Source: Chthoniobacterales bacterium (GTDB lineage: Bacteria > Verrucomicrobiota > Verrucomicrobiia > Chthoniobacterales > UBA6821). From it: a stretch of 53,551 bases of DNA. The notes below the pieces were generated by a model. It worked only from the letters and a program-made list of their open reading frames with translations. It made no database searches and had not been told where the DNA came from. Each line of letters begins with the position of its first letter. Positions within the stretch are counted from its first letter, which is position 1. Shown one piece after another: positions 9,515-17,770 of this stretch. The stretch spans positions 1 to 53,551 of the forward strand of contig JAIEQL010000038.1 of the NCBI GenBank assembly GCA_019747735.1, written 5' to 3'. The translations under genes were made by a program, and so were the position numbers.

Positions 9515-10189
9515 ATGGGACAAAAAGTTAATCCTATTGGCTTCAGGCTTCCGCTTACTAGAGATTGGGCCTCTCAATGGTATGCCTCTGATAAAGAGTT
9601 TGCGGACTTTCTTCATGTTGATGCAAGAATCCGTCGCACGCTAAAAAAGAAACTCAAATCAGCCGCGGTTTCTCGCATTGTAATAGAACGAGCCTGGAAT
9701 AGTGTTCGTGTGACTATCATTACAGCTCGTCCTGGAATTGTAATTGGGCGTAAAGGTTCTGAGATCGAAAATATGACTCAGGAGATTTCTGCACTTGCAG
9801 GCGGCAAACAAGCAAAAGTTGATATTATTGAAGTCAAGCAGCCAGAGCTAGATGCCACCTTGGTTGCAGAAAGTATTGCATCTCAGTTAGAACGTCGTAT
9901 TGGATTCCGACGTGCCATGAAAAAAGCGATGCAGCTTGCCATGGATCTTGGCGCAGAAGGAATCAAGATACGAGTCTCAGGGCGGCTAGGGGGAAGCGAA
10001 ATTGCTCGCACAGATATCGTTCGTGCAGGAACTATTCCCCTTCATACACTTCGTAAGAAGATCGACTATGGTTTTGCAGAAGCAGATACTGTTGCTGGGA
10101 AAATTGGTATTAAATGTTGGATCTGTAAAAAAAGCGAATCTAGCTCTTCAGAATCCCGTTCGACGCCATCCTCAATGAGCAATGCTTAA
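9515..10189 (+). CDS. rpsC: 30S ribosomal protein S3
   Basis: S3 guards the mRNA entry channel and has helicase activity with S4. MGQKVNPIGFRL, the KH domain with IVIGRKGSEIENM (near 75-90), and ERRIGFRRAMKKAMQLAMDLGAEGIKIRVSGRLGGSEIAR are diagnostic. Length 224 residues is normal. The C-terminus carries a serine-rich tail (SESSSSESRSTPSSMSNA) in place of the usual basic end. rplP starts 43 bases later. Confidence 0.98.
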   Translation: MGQKVNPIGFRLPLTRDWASQWYASDKEFADFLHVDARIRRTLKKKLKSAAVSRIVIERAWNSVRVTIITARPGIVIGRKGSEIENMTQEISALAGGKQAKVDIIEVKQPELDATLVAESIASQLERRIGFRRAMKKAMQLAMDLGAEGIKIRVSGRLGGSEIARTDIVRAGTIPLHTLRKKIDYGFAEADTVAGKIGIKCWICKKSESSSSESRSTPSSMSNA

Positions 10190-10232
10190 TATAAGTACAA
10201 CTGCCAAGTAATCTTACTTTTTCAGAAAAATT

Positions 10233-10655
10233 ATGCCTTTACTACCTAAAAGAGTTAAATATCGCAAGACCCAGCGTGGAAGCCGCTCTGGAATTGCTTC
10301 TCGCAACTTACGTATTGATTTTGGTGAGTTTGGACTGCAGACTCTCGAGCGGGCGTGGATTACCAATACACAAATTGAAGCAGCTCGTGTTGCTTTAACA
10401 CGTAATATGAAACGTAAGGGAAAGCTTTGGATTCGTATTTTTCCTGATAAATCGGTGACAGCACGTCCTCCAGAAACTCGTATGGGTAAAGGTAAAGGTC
10501 AACCAGAGTATTGGGTAGCGACTGTCAAGCCCGGCAATATTCTTTTTGAGCTGGATGGTGTTTCTGAATCCGTAGCTCGTGAATCTCTCCGATTAGCAGC
10601 TAATAAACTTTCTATTCGTACGAAATTTATCACTCGTCATCACGCTTCTGCTTAA
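10233..10655 (+). CDS. rplP: 50S ribosomal protein L16
   Basis: L16 sits at the A-site of the 50S subunit near the elbow of t[19 protein letters not shown], the [26 protein letters not shown] segment and [24 protein letters not shown] are conserved. Length is 140 residues (E. coli 136). It is placed between rpsC and rpmC as in most bacteria. Confidence 0.98.
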   Translation: MPLLPKRVKYRKTQRGSRSGIASRNLRIDFGEFGLQTLERAWITNTQIEAARVALTRNMKRKGKLWIRIFPDKSVTARPPETRMGKGKGQPEYWVATVKPGNILFELDGVSESVARESLRLAANKLSIRTKFITRHHASA

Positions 10656-10669
10656 CCCTCATTGAGTTT

Positions 10670-10858
10670 ATGGACCTTAAAGAAATCAAGGAATTGACAT
10701 CAGAAGAATTGAGTGATAAAATCGGCCACCTTCGTCGAGAGGTGTTCAACTTTCGCTTGCAACAGCAAGCAGGACAACTAGAGAAACCTCATCTTTTACG
10801 CTCCTTGCGTCGTGAGATCGCTCGTTTCCAAACAATTCTTAAACAACGCTCTCGTTAA
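10670..10858 (+). CDS. rpmC: 50S ribosomal protein L29
   Basis: L29 lies beside L23 at the tunnel exit. The 62-residue, helical protein starts [18 protein letters not shown] and has the family segment [38 protein letters not shown]. It starts 14 bases after rplP. The ATG is preceded by GAGTTT, with no Shine-Dalgarno sequence. Confidence 0.96.
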   Translation: MDLKEIKELTSEELSDKIGHLRREVFNFRLQQQAGQLEKPHLLRSLRREIARFQTILKQRSR

Positions 10859-10884
10859 GTCATTTAACAATTTTAAGCTTTCTA

Positions 10885-11166
10885 ATGAACGATATTGCTC
10901 ACCCTCTCAATGATCACGATCATCGCGGTCTACGTAAAACTCGCTCTGGCGAGGTTGTTTCCAGCAAAATGAATAAAACTATTGTTGTAAAAACGGTGAC
11001 ACGCGTACCTCATCCACGTTTTGGTAAAATTATCAAGCAAGTTAAAAAGTTTCACGTTCATGATGAAAATAGTGAAGCCGCTGTTGGGGATCGTGTTTCT
11101 ATTATGGAAACAAGACCAATTAGCCGTTTGAAACGCTGGCGGCTTGTCAAAATTATTAAACATTAA
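10885..11166 (+). CDS. rpsQ: 30S ribosomal protein S17
   Basis: S17 is an early-binding 16S protein with an OB fold. The core [30 protein letters not shown] followed by [37 protein letters not shown] fits the family closely. At 93 residues it has a short His/Asp-rich N-terminal addition compared with E. coli (84). The first ATG is used because no closer one precedes the core, although GTG/TTG alternatives cannot be excluded. Confidence 0.96.
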   Translation: MNDIAHPLNDHDHRGLRKTRSGEVVSSKMNKTIVVKTVTRVPHPRFGKIIKQVKKFHVHDENSEAAVGDRVSIMETRPISRLKRWRLVKIIKH

Positions 11167-11197
11167 TTTCACAATTTCACGTTGTACCATTACAATT

Positions 11198-11563
11198 ATG
11201 ATTTATCTACGTACTCGCCTTGTTGTTGCCGATAATACTGGTGCTCGCATGGCGACCATGATTGGCGTTATAGGCAAAAAAACACTTTGCGCCCTTGTTG
11301 GTGACATTATTACAGCTAATGTCAAAGAAGCCACAACTGGGGGAACTGTTAAAAAAGGAGAAGTCGTTCGTGCTGTCATTGTTCGCACCCGTCAAGCAAT
11401 TGGCCGTGAAGATGGTTCCTATCTTCGTTTTGATAATAACGCTATTGTGATCATTGATAAAGATAAGAACCCTCGGGGAACACGTATTTTTGGCCCAGTC
11501 GCTCGCGAGCTACGGGAAAAAAACTTTATGAAAATTGTTTCGTTAGCTCCTGAAGTTTTATGA
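11198..11563 (+). CDS. rplN: 50S ribosomal protein L14
   Basis: L14 is at the subunit interface of the 50[19 protein letters not shown] starts at the ATG at 11198 and yields 121 residues, the normal L14 length. The reading frame is open upstream to 11144, but that extension would overlap rpsQ and is not conserved. [30 protein letters not shown] and [28 protein letters not shown] are diagnostic. Its stop codon overlaps the rplX start (ATGA at 11560-11563), giving translational coupling. Confidence 0.97.
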   Translation: MIYLRTRLVVADNTGARMATMIGVIGKKTLCALVGDIITANVKEATTGGTVKKGEVVRAVIVRTRQAIGREDGSYLRFDNNAIVIIDKDKNPRGTRIFGPVARELREKNFMKIVSLAPEVL

Positions 11564-11922
11564 TGTTACCTAAAAAAAATAAAATGCACGTTCGTACAGG
11601 TGATCTTGTTCAAGTGATTACTGGTAACCACCGGGGAGCTCAAGGAAAGGTTATTCGTGTTGTTCGTGAAAAAAATCAAGTTCTTATCGAAAATGTTCGC
11701 ATGATCAAAAAGCATCTTGGCCGCTCTCAAAATCGAGAGAAAGGTGAGATTATTGAACGCGAAGGTCCTATTCATATTTCTAATGTCAAAAAAATAAACT
11801 CGGTTTCCTCTGATTCAGAGGTTTCTGCTAAGAGTAAAGCCAGTTTAAAAAGGAAAGTGAAATCAACAGACACTCTTAGCAAGAAATCAAAAAAAACTGT
11901 AGAACCTAAGCAGGAGAAATAA
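11560..11922 (+). CDS. rplX: 50S ribosomal protein L24
   Basis: L24 initiates 50S assembly and later sits at the tunnel exit. The KOW motif region [24 protein letters not shown] starts near residue 10 and is followed by [12 protein letters not shown] and GPIHISNVK. The protein is 120 residues, longer than the usual 100-105 owing to a Ser/Lys-rich tail. The start overlaps the rplN stop by four bases; a second in-frame ATG at 11563 is possible. Confidence 0.95.
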   Translation: MMLPKKNKMHVRTGDLVQVITGNHRGAQGKVIRVVREKNQVLIENVRMIKKHLGRSQNREKGEIIEREGPIHISNVKKINSVSSDSEVSAKSKASLKRKVKSTDTLSKKSKKTVEPKQEK

Positions 11923-11928
11923 GCCATT

Positions 11929-12507
11929 ATGCAACAAGCATCAGAATTTTTTATTGATTACCAGCAACGAGTTATTCCCGCTCTTCAAAAAAAGCGCGGT
12001 TATAAAAACAAACATCAAGTTCCTCGTTTAGTAAAAGTTGTTCTCAACACTTGCGTTGCTTCGGCACCTGACGTTAAACAAGCTCTTGAAATTGCAAGAG
12101 AAGAGTTAGCTCTTATTACAGGGCAGCTTCCTATTAACACAATTGCCAAGAAAAGCATTTCCAATTTTAAGCTTCGCGCAGGTCAAGCCATTGGTGCTAA
12201 AGTGACCTTGCGTGGTCTCATCATGTATGAGTTTTTAGAGCGCCTTATTAAAATGGCATTGCCTCGTATTCGTGACTTTCGCGGTGTTTCGGCAAAGTCT
12301 TTTGACGGGGGAGGAAGTTATACGCTTGGAATTTCAGAGCAGTCTATCTTTCCTGAGATTGAGCTAGATAAAATTAAGAGAAATATCGGATTTGATATCA
12401 CTATTGTTACTACTGCGAAAGACAGTGAAGAAACAAAAGATTTTTTAACGGAGCTGGGAATGCCTTTTACAGGGCGAAATAGCGCCAAAAAAACAGCTGC
12501 TAAGTAA
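11929..12507 (+). CDS. rplE: 50S ribosomal protein L5
   Basis: L5 binds 5S rRNA and contacts P-site tRNA. PRLVKVVLNTCVASA, LITGQLPINTIAKKSISNFKLRAGQAIGAKVTLRG and the C-terminal DFRGVSAKSFDGGGSYTLGISEQSIFPEI are conserved. Length is 192 residues (usual 179-190). In most bacteria rpsN (S14) would follow; here rpsH starts after only 11 bases, so rpsN must be elsewhere. Confidence 0.97.
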   Translation: MQQASEFFIDYQQRVIPALQKKRGYKNKHQVPRLVKVVLNTCVASAPDVKQALEIAREELALITGQLPINTIAKKSISNFKLRAGQAIGAKVTLRGLIMYEFLERLIKMALPRIRDFRGVSAKSFDGGGSYTLGISEQSIFPEIELDKIKRNIGFDITIVTTAKDSEETKDFLTELGMPFTGRNSAKKTAAK

Positions 12508-12518
12508 TTATTTTAACC

Positions 12519-12917
12519 ATGAGTGCCTTAACCGATCCTATTGCTGACTTATTGACTCGTATTCGCAACGCAACCCGTGTTCACAAAAAAGAATTTTTTG
12601 TTCCTTATTCTAGGATCAAAAATGACATCGTTGCCATTTTGCAAAAAGAAGGATACTTAGAATCCTACGAGCTAGACAAAACAGAAGCTCATCCACGTTT
12701 GAGAATTCTGCCACGTTATGTTGGTAAAGCTTCAGCTATTACCGGGCTTGCTCGCAAAAGTCGCCCAGGATTGCGTTGTTATGTCAATAGTGAAGAGATC
12801 CCACGTGTATTAGGTGGTTTAGGGATTTCTATTCTTTCAACCTCTCGCGGGCTTGTTACCGGCCAAGAGGCACGAAAGCAAAAAATTGGAGGCGAGCTTC
12901 TCGCAACCGTTTGGTAG
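12519..12917 (+). CDS. rpsH: 30S ribosomal protein S8
   Basis: S8 organises the central domain of 16S rRNA and in E. coli represses the spc operon. DPIADLLTRIRNATRV, VPYSRIKNDIVAILQKEGYL and SRPGLRCYVNSEEIPRVLGGLGISILSTSRGLVTGQEAR are diagnostic. Length 132 residues is standard. The C-terminus ends ATVW, as usual for the family. Confidence 0.98.
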   Translation: MSALTDPIADLLTRIRNATRVHKKEFFVPYSRIKNDIVAILQKEGYLESYELDKTEAHPRLRILPRYVGKASAITGLARKSRPGLRCYVNSEEIPRVLGGLGISILSTSRGLVTGQEARKQKIGGELLATVW

Positions 12918-12973
12918 TTTTTTAGTGTATCATTTTCGTTGTTCATCAAATCTATTTTTAACACTTTTTTTTC

Positions 12974-13513
12974 ATGTCACGTATAGGAAAAACTCCAATT
13001 ACTCTTTCTGAGACAGTTAAGGTTCTCTTGAATGAGCAAGGTATTGTTGTCGTGGAAGGTCCTAAGGGAAAGCTTTCTTGGCAGTTGCCAAAAACAATCA
13101 GTTGTCGTCTTGAAGAAAATACTCTTTTTCTAGAGCGGGCTAACGATAACCGGGCTACACGCGCTCTTCATGGACTTGCTAGAGCTCTTGTTAACAACAT
13201 GGTTATTGGAGTTGCCCAAGGATTTAAAAAAGAACTTGAAATACAAGGAGTAGGTTTTCGTTGTGCTGTCAAAGGAGAGTTTCTAGATCTTTCTATTGGA
13301 TATTCTCATCCTGTGCTTTTTAAAACTCCCAAAGAAGTTAAAATTACTGTAACTGAAAATACAAAAATTTCTATCGATGGGATTGATAAACATCTTGTCG
13401 GCCAAGTAGCAGCTGATATACGCGCTTACTATCCACCAGAACCTTATAAGGGTAAAGGAATCCGCTATGTTGGTGAGCAGGTTCGCCGCAAGGAAGGAAA
13501 AACTGTTCAATAA
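12974..13513 (+). CDS. rplF: 50S ribosomal protein L6
   Basis: L6 is near the factor-binding site of the 50S. MSRIGKTPITL, VVVEGPKGKLSW, a first domain ending LVNNMVIGVAQGFKKELEIQGVGFRC, and the C-terminal IDKHLVGQVAADIRAYYPPEPYKGKGIRYVGEQVRRKEGK are conserved. Length 179 residues is normal. Confidence 0.98.
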   Translation: MSRIGKTPITLSETVKVLLNEQGIVVVEGPKGKLSWQLPKTISCRLEENTLFLERANDNRATRALHGLARALVNNMVIGVAQGFKKELEIQGVGFRCAVKGEFLDLSIGYSHPVLFKTPKEVKITVTENTKISIDGIDKHLVGQVAADIRAYYPPEPYKGKGIRYVGEQVRRKEGKTVQ

Positions 13514-13523
13514 AATTTAATTT

Positions 13524-13883
13524 ATGTCCTCTAGTATCTCATCTCGTCAATTACGGCATCGCCGTCTTCGTAAAAAGGTCTCAGGAACCTCAGAGCGTCC
13601 TCGCTTGGCGATTCACTTCTCAGGGCAACACATTACTGCTCAAGTAATCAATGATGCAACTGGAATGACGCTTGCAAGTGTTCATACAACGGAAAAAGAA
13701 TTTCAACATGATAAGACCGCTCGTGCTAATGCTGTTACCTCTACGAAAGTAGGTCAATTAATTGCAGAGCGTGGACTAAAAAGGCAAATTAGAAAAGTCG
13801 TTTTTGACCGAGGCGGTTTTAAATATCATGGAAAAGTAAAGGCATTAGCTGAGGCTGCTCGTGCTGCTGGGTTTGAATTTTAA
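13524..13883 (+). CDS. rplR: 50S ribosomal protein L18
   Basis: L18 carries 5S rRNA into the 50S with L5. [42 protein letters not shown] and [28 protein letters not shown] are diagnostic. Length 119 residues is standard. The gene sits 10 bases after rplF and 8 before rpsE, with a U-rich leader and no Shine-Dalgarno motif. Confidence 0.98.
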   Translation: MSSSISSRQLRHRRLRKKVSGTSERPRLAIHFSGQHITAQVINDATGMTLASVHTTEKEFQHDKTARANAVTSTKVGQLIAERGLKRQIRKVVFDRGGFKYHGKVKALAEAARAAGFEF

Positions 13884-13891
13884 TATATTTT

Positions 13892-14497
13892 ATGGCTGAA
13901 AAATCTAACAAAAGGACAAATTCACGTCGAGAAGCAACAAGCGAACCTGCTTCTAAAGAGACTGTTGAAAAAGTTGTCTTTATTAATCGCTGTGCTAAGG
14001 TTGTCAAAGGTGGGCGTCGTTTTAGTTTTAGCGCGCTCATTGTTTCTGGCAATATGAAAGGAAAAGTTGGCATCGGCTTTGGAAAGGCAAATGAAGTGAG
14101 CGAGGCTATTCGAAAAGCCTCTGATGCTGCTGGTAAGGCCATGGTTTCTGTTTCCCTCAGTGAAAAAACAATTCCACATGAAGTGATAGGCCTTCATGGC
14201 GGAGGGCGTGTCTTATTGCGTCCTGCTTCTCCTGGTACTGGTATTATTGCCGGCGGTGGAGTCCGTGCTGTTGTAGAAGCAGCTGGTATTCGTGACGTTT
14301 TGGCAAAGTCTCTTGGTTCTAGTAACCATGCTAACGTTGTCAGGGCGACTCTCAACGCTCTTTTAAGCCTTCGCTCGCGAGAGCAGGTTTATCACTTGCG
14401 TGGAAAAAAAATTCATAAATCTTCCTCAGGAAAAAAAGATTCTCAAGAGTTAGTTATTGCTGCTGAACTTGCTCTTAATCCCTCTGAAAAAGACTAA
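13892..14497 (+). CDS. rpsE: 30S ribosomal protein S5
   Basis: S5 sits at the mRNA entry site and affects accuracy. The double-stranded RNA-binding domain [35 protein letters not shown] and the second domain [49 protein letters not shown] are typical. It has 201 residues, with about 20 extra N-terminal charged residues and a Ser/Lys-rich tail. rpmD (L30), the usual next gene, is missing; a 110-base gap leads to rplO. Confidence 0.97.
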   Translation: MAEKSNKRTNSRREATSEPASKETVEKVVFINRCAKVVKGGRRFSFSALIVSGNMKGKVGIGFGKANEVSEAIRKASDAAGKAMVSVSLSEKTIPHEVIGLHGGGRVLLRPASPGTGIIAGGGVRAVVEAAGIRDVLAKSLGSSNHANVVRATLNALLSLRSREQVYHLRGKKIHKSSSGKKDSQELVIAAELALNPSEKD

Positions 14498-14607
14498 AGG
14501 CTACCTTAAAGCCTCTCAAGGCCAACCAAAAAACAAGCTAGGGCCGACATCAAACTTTTTTCTGCCTCGATCTAAACTCCTAATTTTTTAAACTCCTAAA
14601 CTGTTTT

Positions 14608-15150
14608 ATGAGACTTCATACACTCTCCCCTCGTCCCGGTTCCAAGCATCGGTCTAAGCGTCTTGGTTGTGGCGAAAGTTCTGGCCATGGTAAAACATCT
14701 GGTCGGGGCCATAAGGGACAAAAAGCCCGCTCCGGCGGCAGCGTTCGACTTGGATTTGAAGGCGGTCAAATGCCTTTGATTCGCCGCCTTCCCAAAAGAG
14801 GATTTAACAATACCAATTTCAAACCTGTCTTTGCTGTTATTAATCTTGACACACTCAATGATCGTTTTGATGAGGGGACCACTGTTGATGAAAAAACTCT
14901 GCGTTCATCAGGATTGGTTCGTGGTTGCAATGATGGTATTAAGCTTCTAGCTCGTGGCGAAATTACAAAGTCACTTATTGTTGAAGTCGACAAGGTGAGT
15001 GCTGCCGCTCAAGAAAAACTTGAAAAAGCTGGTGGGACACTCCGTCTTCGCCCAGCAAAAGTAGAACAAACAATGCGTTTGCCTAAAGGAGTTGAGCGAG
15101 TGAAAAGGGATCGTCTTTCTCGCCGTCAAAAGCTGGAAGATAAGAGATAG
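14608..15150 (+). CDS. rplO: 50S ribosomal protein L15
   Basis: L15 is a late-assembly 50S protein. [44 protein letters not shown] and [19 protein letters not shown] are the conserved glycine-rich N-terminal half. Length is 180 residues (E. coli 144), with a longer basic C-terminus. Downstream the operon is interrupted by a 162-bp fold-back element before secY. Confidence 0.97.
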   Translation: MRLHTLSPRPGSKHRSKRLGCGESSGHGKTSGRGHKGQKARSGGSVRLGFEGGQMPLIRRLPKRGFNNTNFKPVFAVINLDTLNDRFDEGTTVDEKTLRSSGLVRGCNDGIKLLARGEITKSLIVEVDKVSAAAQEKLEKAGGTLRLRPAKVEQTMRLPKGVERVKRDRLSRRQKLEDKR

Positions 15151-15253
15151 AAGCTGGAGGATGGGTTTTTTTAAACCCCAGATTTATTTTGCTTCTTATT
15201 GTGCTTTGTGATCTTTGTAGTGAATTCCTTCCTGCTTCGACTACCCTGGTAGT

Positions 15254-15415
15254 TATACCTTTATCGAATGAATTTTAGGAATTTTTACTGGTTCTTTTTG
15301 GCGCTAGCGGCGTTGTCATCGCCGCTGTTACGTCGGTAGCAGCACTCTCTGACGTCTGGCTAGCCCCAAAAACTCCTGCATAAAAAAAACCTAAAATTCA
15401 TCCGATAAAGGTATA
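15254..15415. mobile_element. MITE-2: fold-back element between rplO and secY
   Basis: The ends are 26-base inverted repeats (15254-15279 and 15390-15415, starting TATACCTTTATCG) with one mismatch. An inner inverted pair TTTTTGGCGCTAGC/GCTAGCCCCAAAAA (about 15295-15370) extends the fold. The outermost TA at both ends could be a duplicated target. No protein is encoded. The right end is 18 bases before the secY ATG, so the element makes up the secY leader. A single related end lies at 17689-17711, before map. Confidence 0.8.
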
Positions 15416-15433
15416 CATCTTATTTTTAATTCC

Positions 15434-16936
15434 ATGATCTCAGCATTTGCTAATACATTTAAAATCCCAGAGTTGCGCTCGCGTGCTCTTTTTACATTGG
15501 GCATGGTCATTATCATGCGTCTTGGAGCGGCTATTACAACACCTGGAGTCAATGCTCAAGTTTTAAGGCAATGGTTTTTAAATGTTGCTGACGCCAAAGT
15601 CGGAGGTGGTGTCGCTGCCATGTTCAATCTTTTCAGTGGTGGTGCACTGAGCAATTGTGCCATTTTTTCTTTAGGGATCATGCCTTACATTAGCGCATCG
15701 ATTATGCTTCAGTTGCTTGGGGCTGTTATTCCTCAGCTTGGTAAGCTCTCCCGAGAAGAGGGAGGGCGTCAGAAAATATCGCAATACACGCGATACACCA
15801 CCATCTTGCTTTGTATTTTTCAAGGATGGTTGCTAGCTCTTTCTTTTGAAACGCCTCAGTCTAATCCTTTTTTGCCTGGTATCGCCGATACGATTATGCG
15901 TCTAGGCATTCCTCTTGTCTCTGATCCTGGTTTGGGATTTCGCTTCATCACGGTCCTCACTATGACCTCAGGGACTCTCCTTTTAATGTGGTTAGGAGAT
16001 CAAATTACAGAACGTGGCGTTGGTAATGGTGTCTCTTTAATTATCACTGTTGGCATCTTGGCTCAACTGCCAGCTGGCCTGGTGCAGGCTTGGCGTACTT
16101 TTGTTCCTTCAGGAGAGGCGACCGCTGTTAATCCTATTGTGCTAGTCGTTCTCTGTGCCTTCCTTTTTATTGTCATTGCCTCAGTAATTGCAGTCACACA
16201 AGCGCAACGTAAAATTAGCATTCAATATGCAAAACGTGTCATTGGCCGCAAAGTCTACGGTGGCCAGACTCAATATATGCCGCTCAAAGTCAATTATGCC
16301 GGAGTAATGCCTATTATTTTTGCGCAAGCGATCCTTCTTTTTCCTTCAACTATTTTGAATATGGCTTTTCCTGGTAAAGCTTGGGCCCAAGAGCTGGCAT
16401 CAGCTCTCACTCTGGGATGGGCTCACTATGTGCTTTACGGGCTTCTTATTTTTTCGTTTAGCTATTTTTGGGTCGCCACCCAATTTCAACCAGCTCAGAT
16501 TGCTGATGACCTCAAGAAAAATGGAGGATTTATTCCAGGAATACGTCCTGGCAAACCGACCGCTGATTTTCTCGACTACACTATGAGTCGCCTGACCTTT
16601 GCTGGAGCTGTTTTTTTAGTCGTGATTGCTACTTTGCCACAGCTCTTGAGCCGAGGCCTTCAAATTCCCTATATGACAGCTCAATTTTTTGGAGGGACGG
16701 GCCTTTTGATTATTGTAGGAGTCATCTTGGATACTATGCGTCAAGTTGAGACCTTTTTATTACAACGCCACTACGATGGATTTTTGAAAAAAGGAAAAGT
16801 ACGCAATCGTAGTCTCATGCGGCAACCAATGAATAGTGGAGCCTTGGTGAGTGATACGTTCCTTGTTTGGTTTTATACAGGGTTAGGGTTTTTGGCGATT
16901 GCAGGAGTGACGATTTTCTTGACAACGCATAAGTAA
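15434..16936 (+). CDS. secY: Preprotein translocase subunit SecY
   Basis: SecY is the channel subunit of the SecYEG translocon in the inner membrane. About ten membrane helices are visible, with conserved segments LGIMPYISASIMLQLL (helix 2 region), GDQITERGVGNGVSLIIT, QRKISIQYAKRV and FSYFWVATQFQPAQIADDLKKNGGFIPGIRPG. Length is 500 residues, longer than E. coli (443) through larger periplasmic loops. It is the last gene of the cluster; no infA, rpmJ, rpsM, rpsK or rpoA follow. The MITE-2 insertion may change its expression relative to rplO. Confidence 0.97.
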   Translation: MISAFANTFKIPELRSRALFTLGMVIIMRLGAAITTPGVNAQVLRQWFLNVADAKVGGGVAAMFNLFSGGALSNCAIFSLGIMPYISASIMLQLLGAVIPQLGKLSREEGGRQKISQYTRYTTILLCIFQGWLLALSFETPQSNPFLPGIADTIMRLGIPLVSDPGLGFRFITVLTMTSGTLLLMWLGDQITERGVGNGVSLIITVGILAQLPAGLVQAWRTFVPSGEATAVNPIVLVVLCAFLFIVIASVIAVTQAQRKISIQYAKRVIGRKVYGGQTQYMPLKVNYAGVMPIIFAQAILLFPSTILNMAFPGKAWAQELASALTLGWAHYVLYGLLIFSFSYFWVATQFQPAQIADDLKKNGGFIPGIRPGKPTADFLDYTMSRLTFAGAVFLVVIATLPQLLSRGLQIPYMTAQFFGGTGLLIIVGVILDTMRQVETFLLQRHYDGFLKKGKVRNRSLMRQPMNSGALVSDTFLVWFYTGLGFLAIAGVTIFLTTHK

Positions 16937-16981
16937 AACTTATTGCAGCTTTTGTTTGCTCAGTTTTTCAATCTCACTACA

Positions 16982-17583
16982 TAGAGCTTGTCTGGGCGGA
17001 TTCAGAGTTTTTGAAATATTTTTAGAGGCTGTACCAGATAACTAGTTTAAATTCTTCGCGACCCATTGCCTGAGTTGACGTAATTGAATTTGAGGAGAAG
17101 GGTTGTTAAAACGCCATTCAGATTCCTTTAAAAAGAGATGAAAATGGTGTTTTGGAATGCCGTTAAATTTACGCATGTGACGTTTAATTTGATTCTAAAA
17201 ATTCTCTATTCTATTGATATGATTTTTGCTATCGGCGAAGCGTACCGAGTGGTTGATTCTATCGTGCCTAAAATCACTAACATCTAGAGCATTGTAACCT
17301 CTCCAATAATCGGAGTAAACAATACTATCAGGAATGACTTTTGCTTTTATGATGGGAAGAAGAGTTGATGATTTTGCATCAGAAATAATTTGTGTGTAAA
17401 TCTTGCCTTTCCTCTTCAGAAGCCCAAAGAAAGGCACCTTGCCAACTGCACCTCTCCCACATTTGCCTTTACCAGTTCCGCCAGAATAAGATTCATCCAC
17501 TTCAATTATTCCTCTGCTCTAGCGCATGAGATAAAAGATAATCCTAAATCTAAAATAGCTTTATTTTTATTTAACATGCTCTA
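16982..17583 (-). mobile_element. Decayed IS1595/ISXO2-type insertion sequence
   Basis: The putative left end begins TAGAGCTTGTC (16982) and the right end finishes ACATGCTCTA (17583), so the ends are a short inverted repeat flanked by TA. The interior carries the transposase remnant below. The right end (TTTTTATTTAACATGCTCTA) matches the ends of the MITE-1 family, which suggests this IS or a relative mobilised them (inference). At about 600 bp it is shorter than a normal member, consistent with loss of the transposase N-terminal region. Confidence 0.5.
17042..17546 (-). pseudogene. IS1595-family (ISXO2-like DDE) transposase, broken
   Basis: On the minus strand the frame reads GIIEVDESYSGGTGKGK, then KVPFFGLLKRKGKIYTQ, VYSDYWRGYNAL and NHINRIENF, the pattern of the ISXO2-like DDE/N domain. 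An in-frame TAG replaces the expected tryptophan after IENF. The frame then continues NQIKRHMRKFNGIPKHHFHLFLKESEWRFNNP to a stop at 17042. The zinc-ribbon/helix-turn-helix N-terminus is missing, and a second TAG lies just before the VDE motif. The gene is non-functional as it stands. Confidence 0.75.
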
Positions 17584-17688
17584 ATAAAAATGTTTATATC
17601 GTCTCTGCTGCTAAGGGTGATCAGTAAACAATTCATAAATTTATTTCTAAGGTGTAATTTAGCACCTACAAGAAATAGATATTACGCT

Positions 17689-17711
17689 GAAATTCATCCG
17701 ACAAAGGTATA
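17689..17711. repeat. Solitary MITE-2-like terminal repeat before map
   Basis: ATTCATCCGACAAAGGTATA at the end of this interval matches the right end of the 15254-15415 element except for one base. No partner end is found nearby, so it is probably a relic. It ends 59 bases before the map start. Confidence 0.6.
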
Positions 17712-17770
17712 AAGCTTGAGTTAGCAGGTTTGACAACCTATAACGTACACCCTCTTGCCTCTATTCTGAA

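Larger units (their letters stand above)
16937..17770. other. Gene-free region of mobile-element remnants between secY and map
   Basis: No intact gene is seen. It contains a decayed IS1595/ISXO2-type element (16982-17583), a short hairpin (AGGTG/CACCT at about 17650-17667) and a solitary MITE-2-like end (17689-17711). The sequence is AT-rich and frames are broken. Confidence 0.6.

Noticed and set aside
11144..11197. Extended L14 start at 11144
   Set aside because: It would overlap rpsQ and add residues unlike L14; the ATG at 11198 matches the family start exactly.
12508..12518. A hidden rpsN between rplE and rpsH
   Set aside because: Only 11 bases are available; no S14 zinc-ribbon or equivalent frame is seen there.
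15163..15178. GGGTTT/AAACCC hairpin after rplO as a terminator
   Set aside because: No T tract follows and secY expression is expected to continue; left uncalled.
17195..17500. A functional short transposase gene
   Set aside because: An internal TAG replaces a conserved Trp, and the N-terminal domain is missing, so it is treated as part of a pseudogene.
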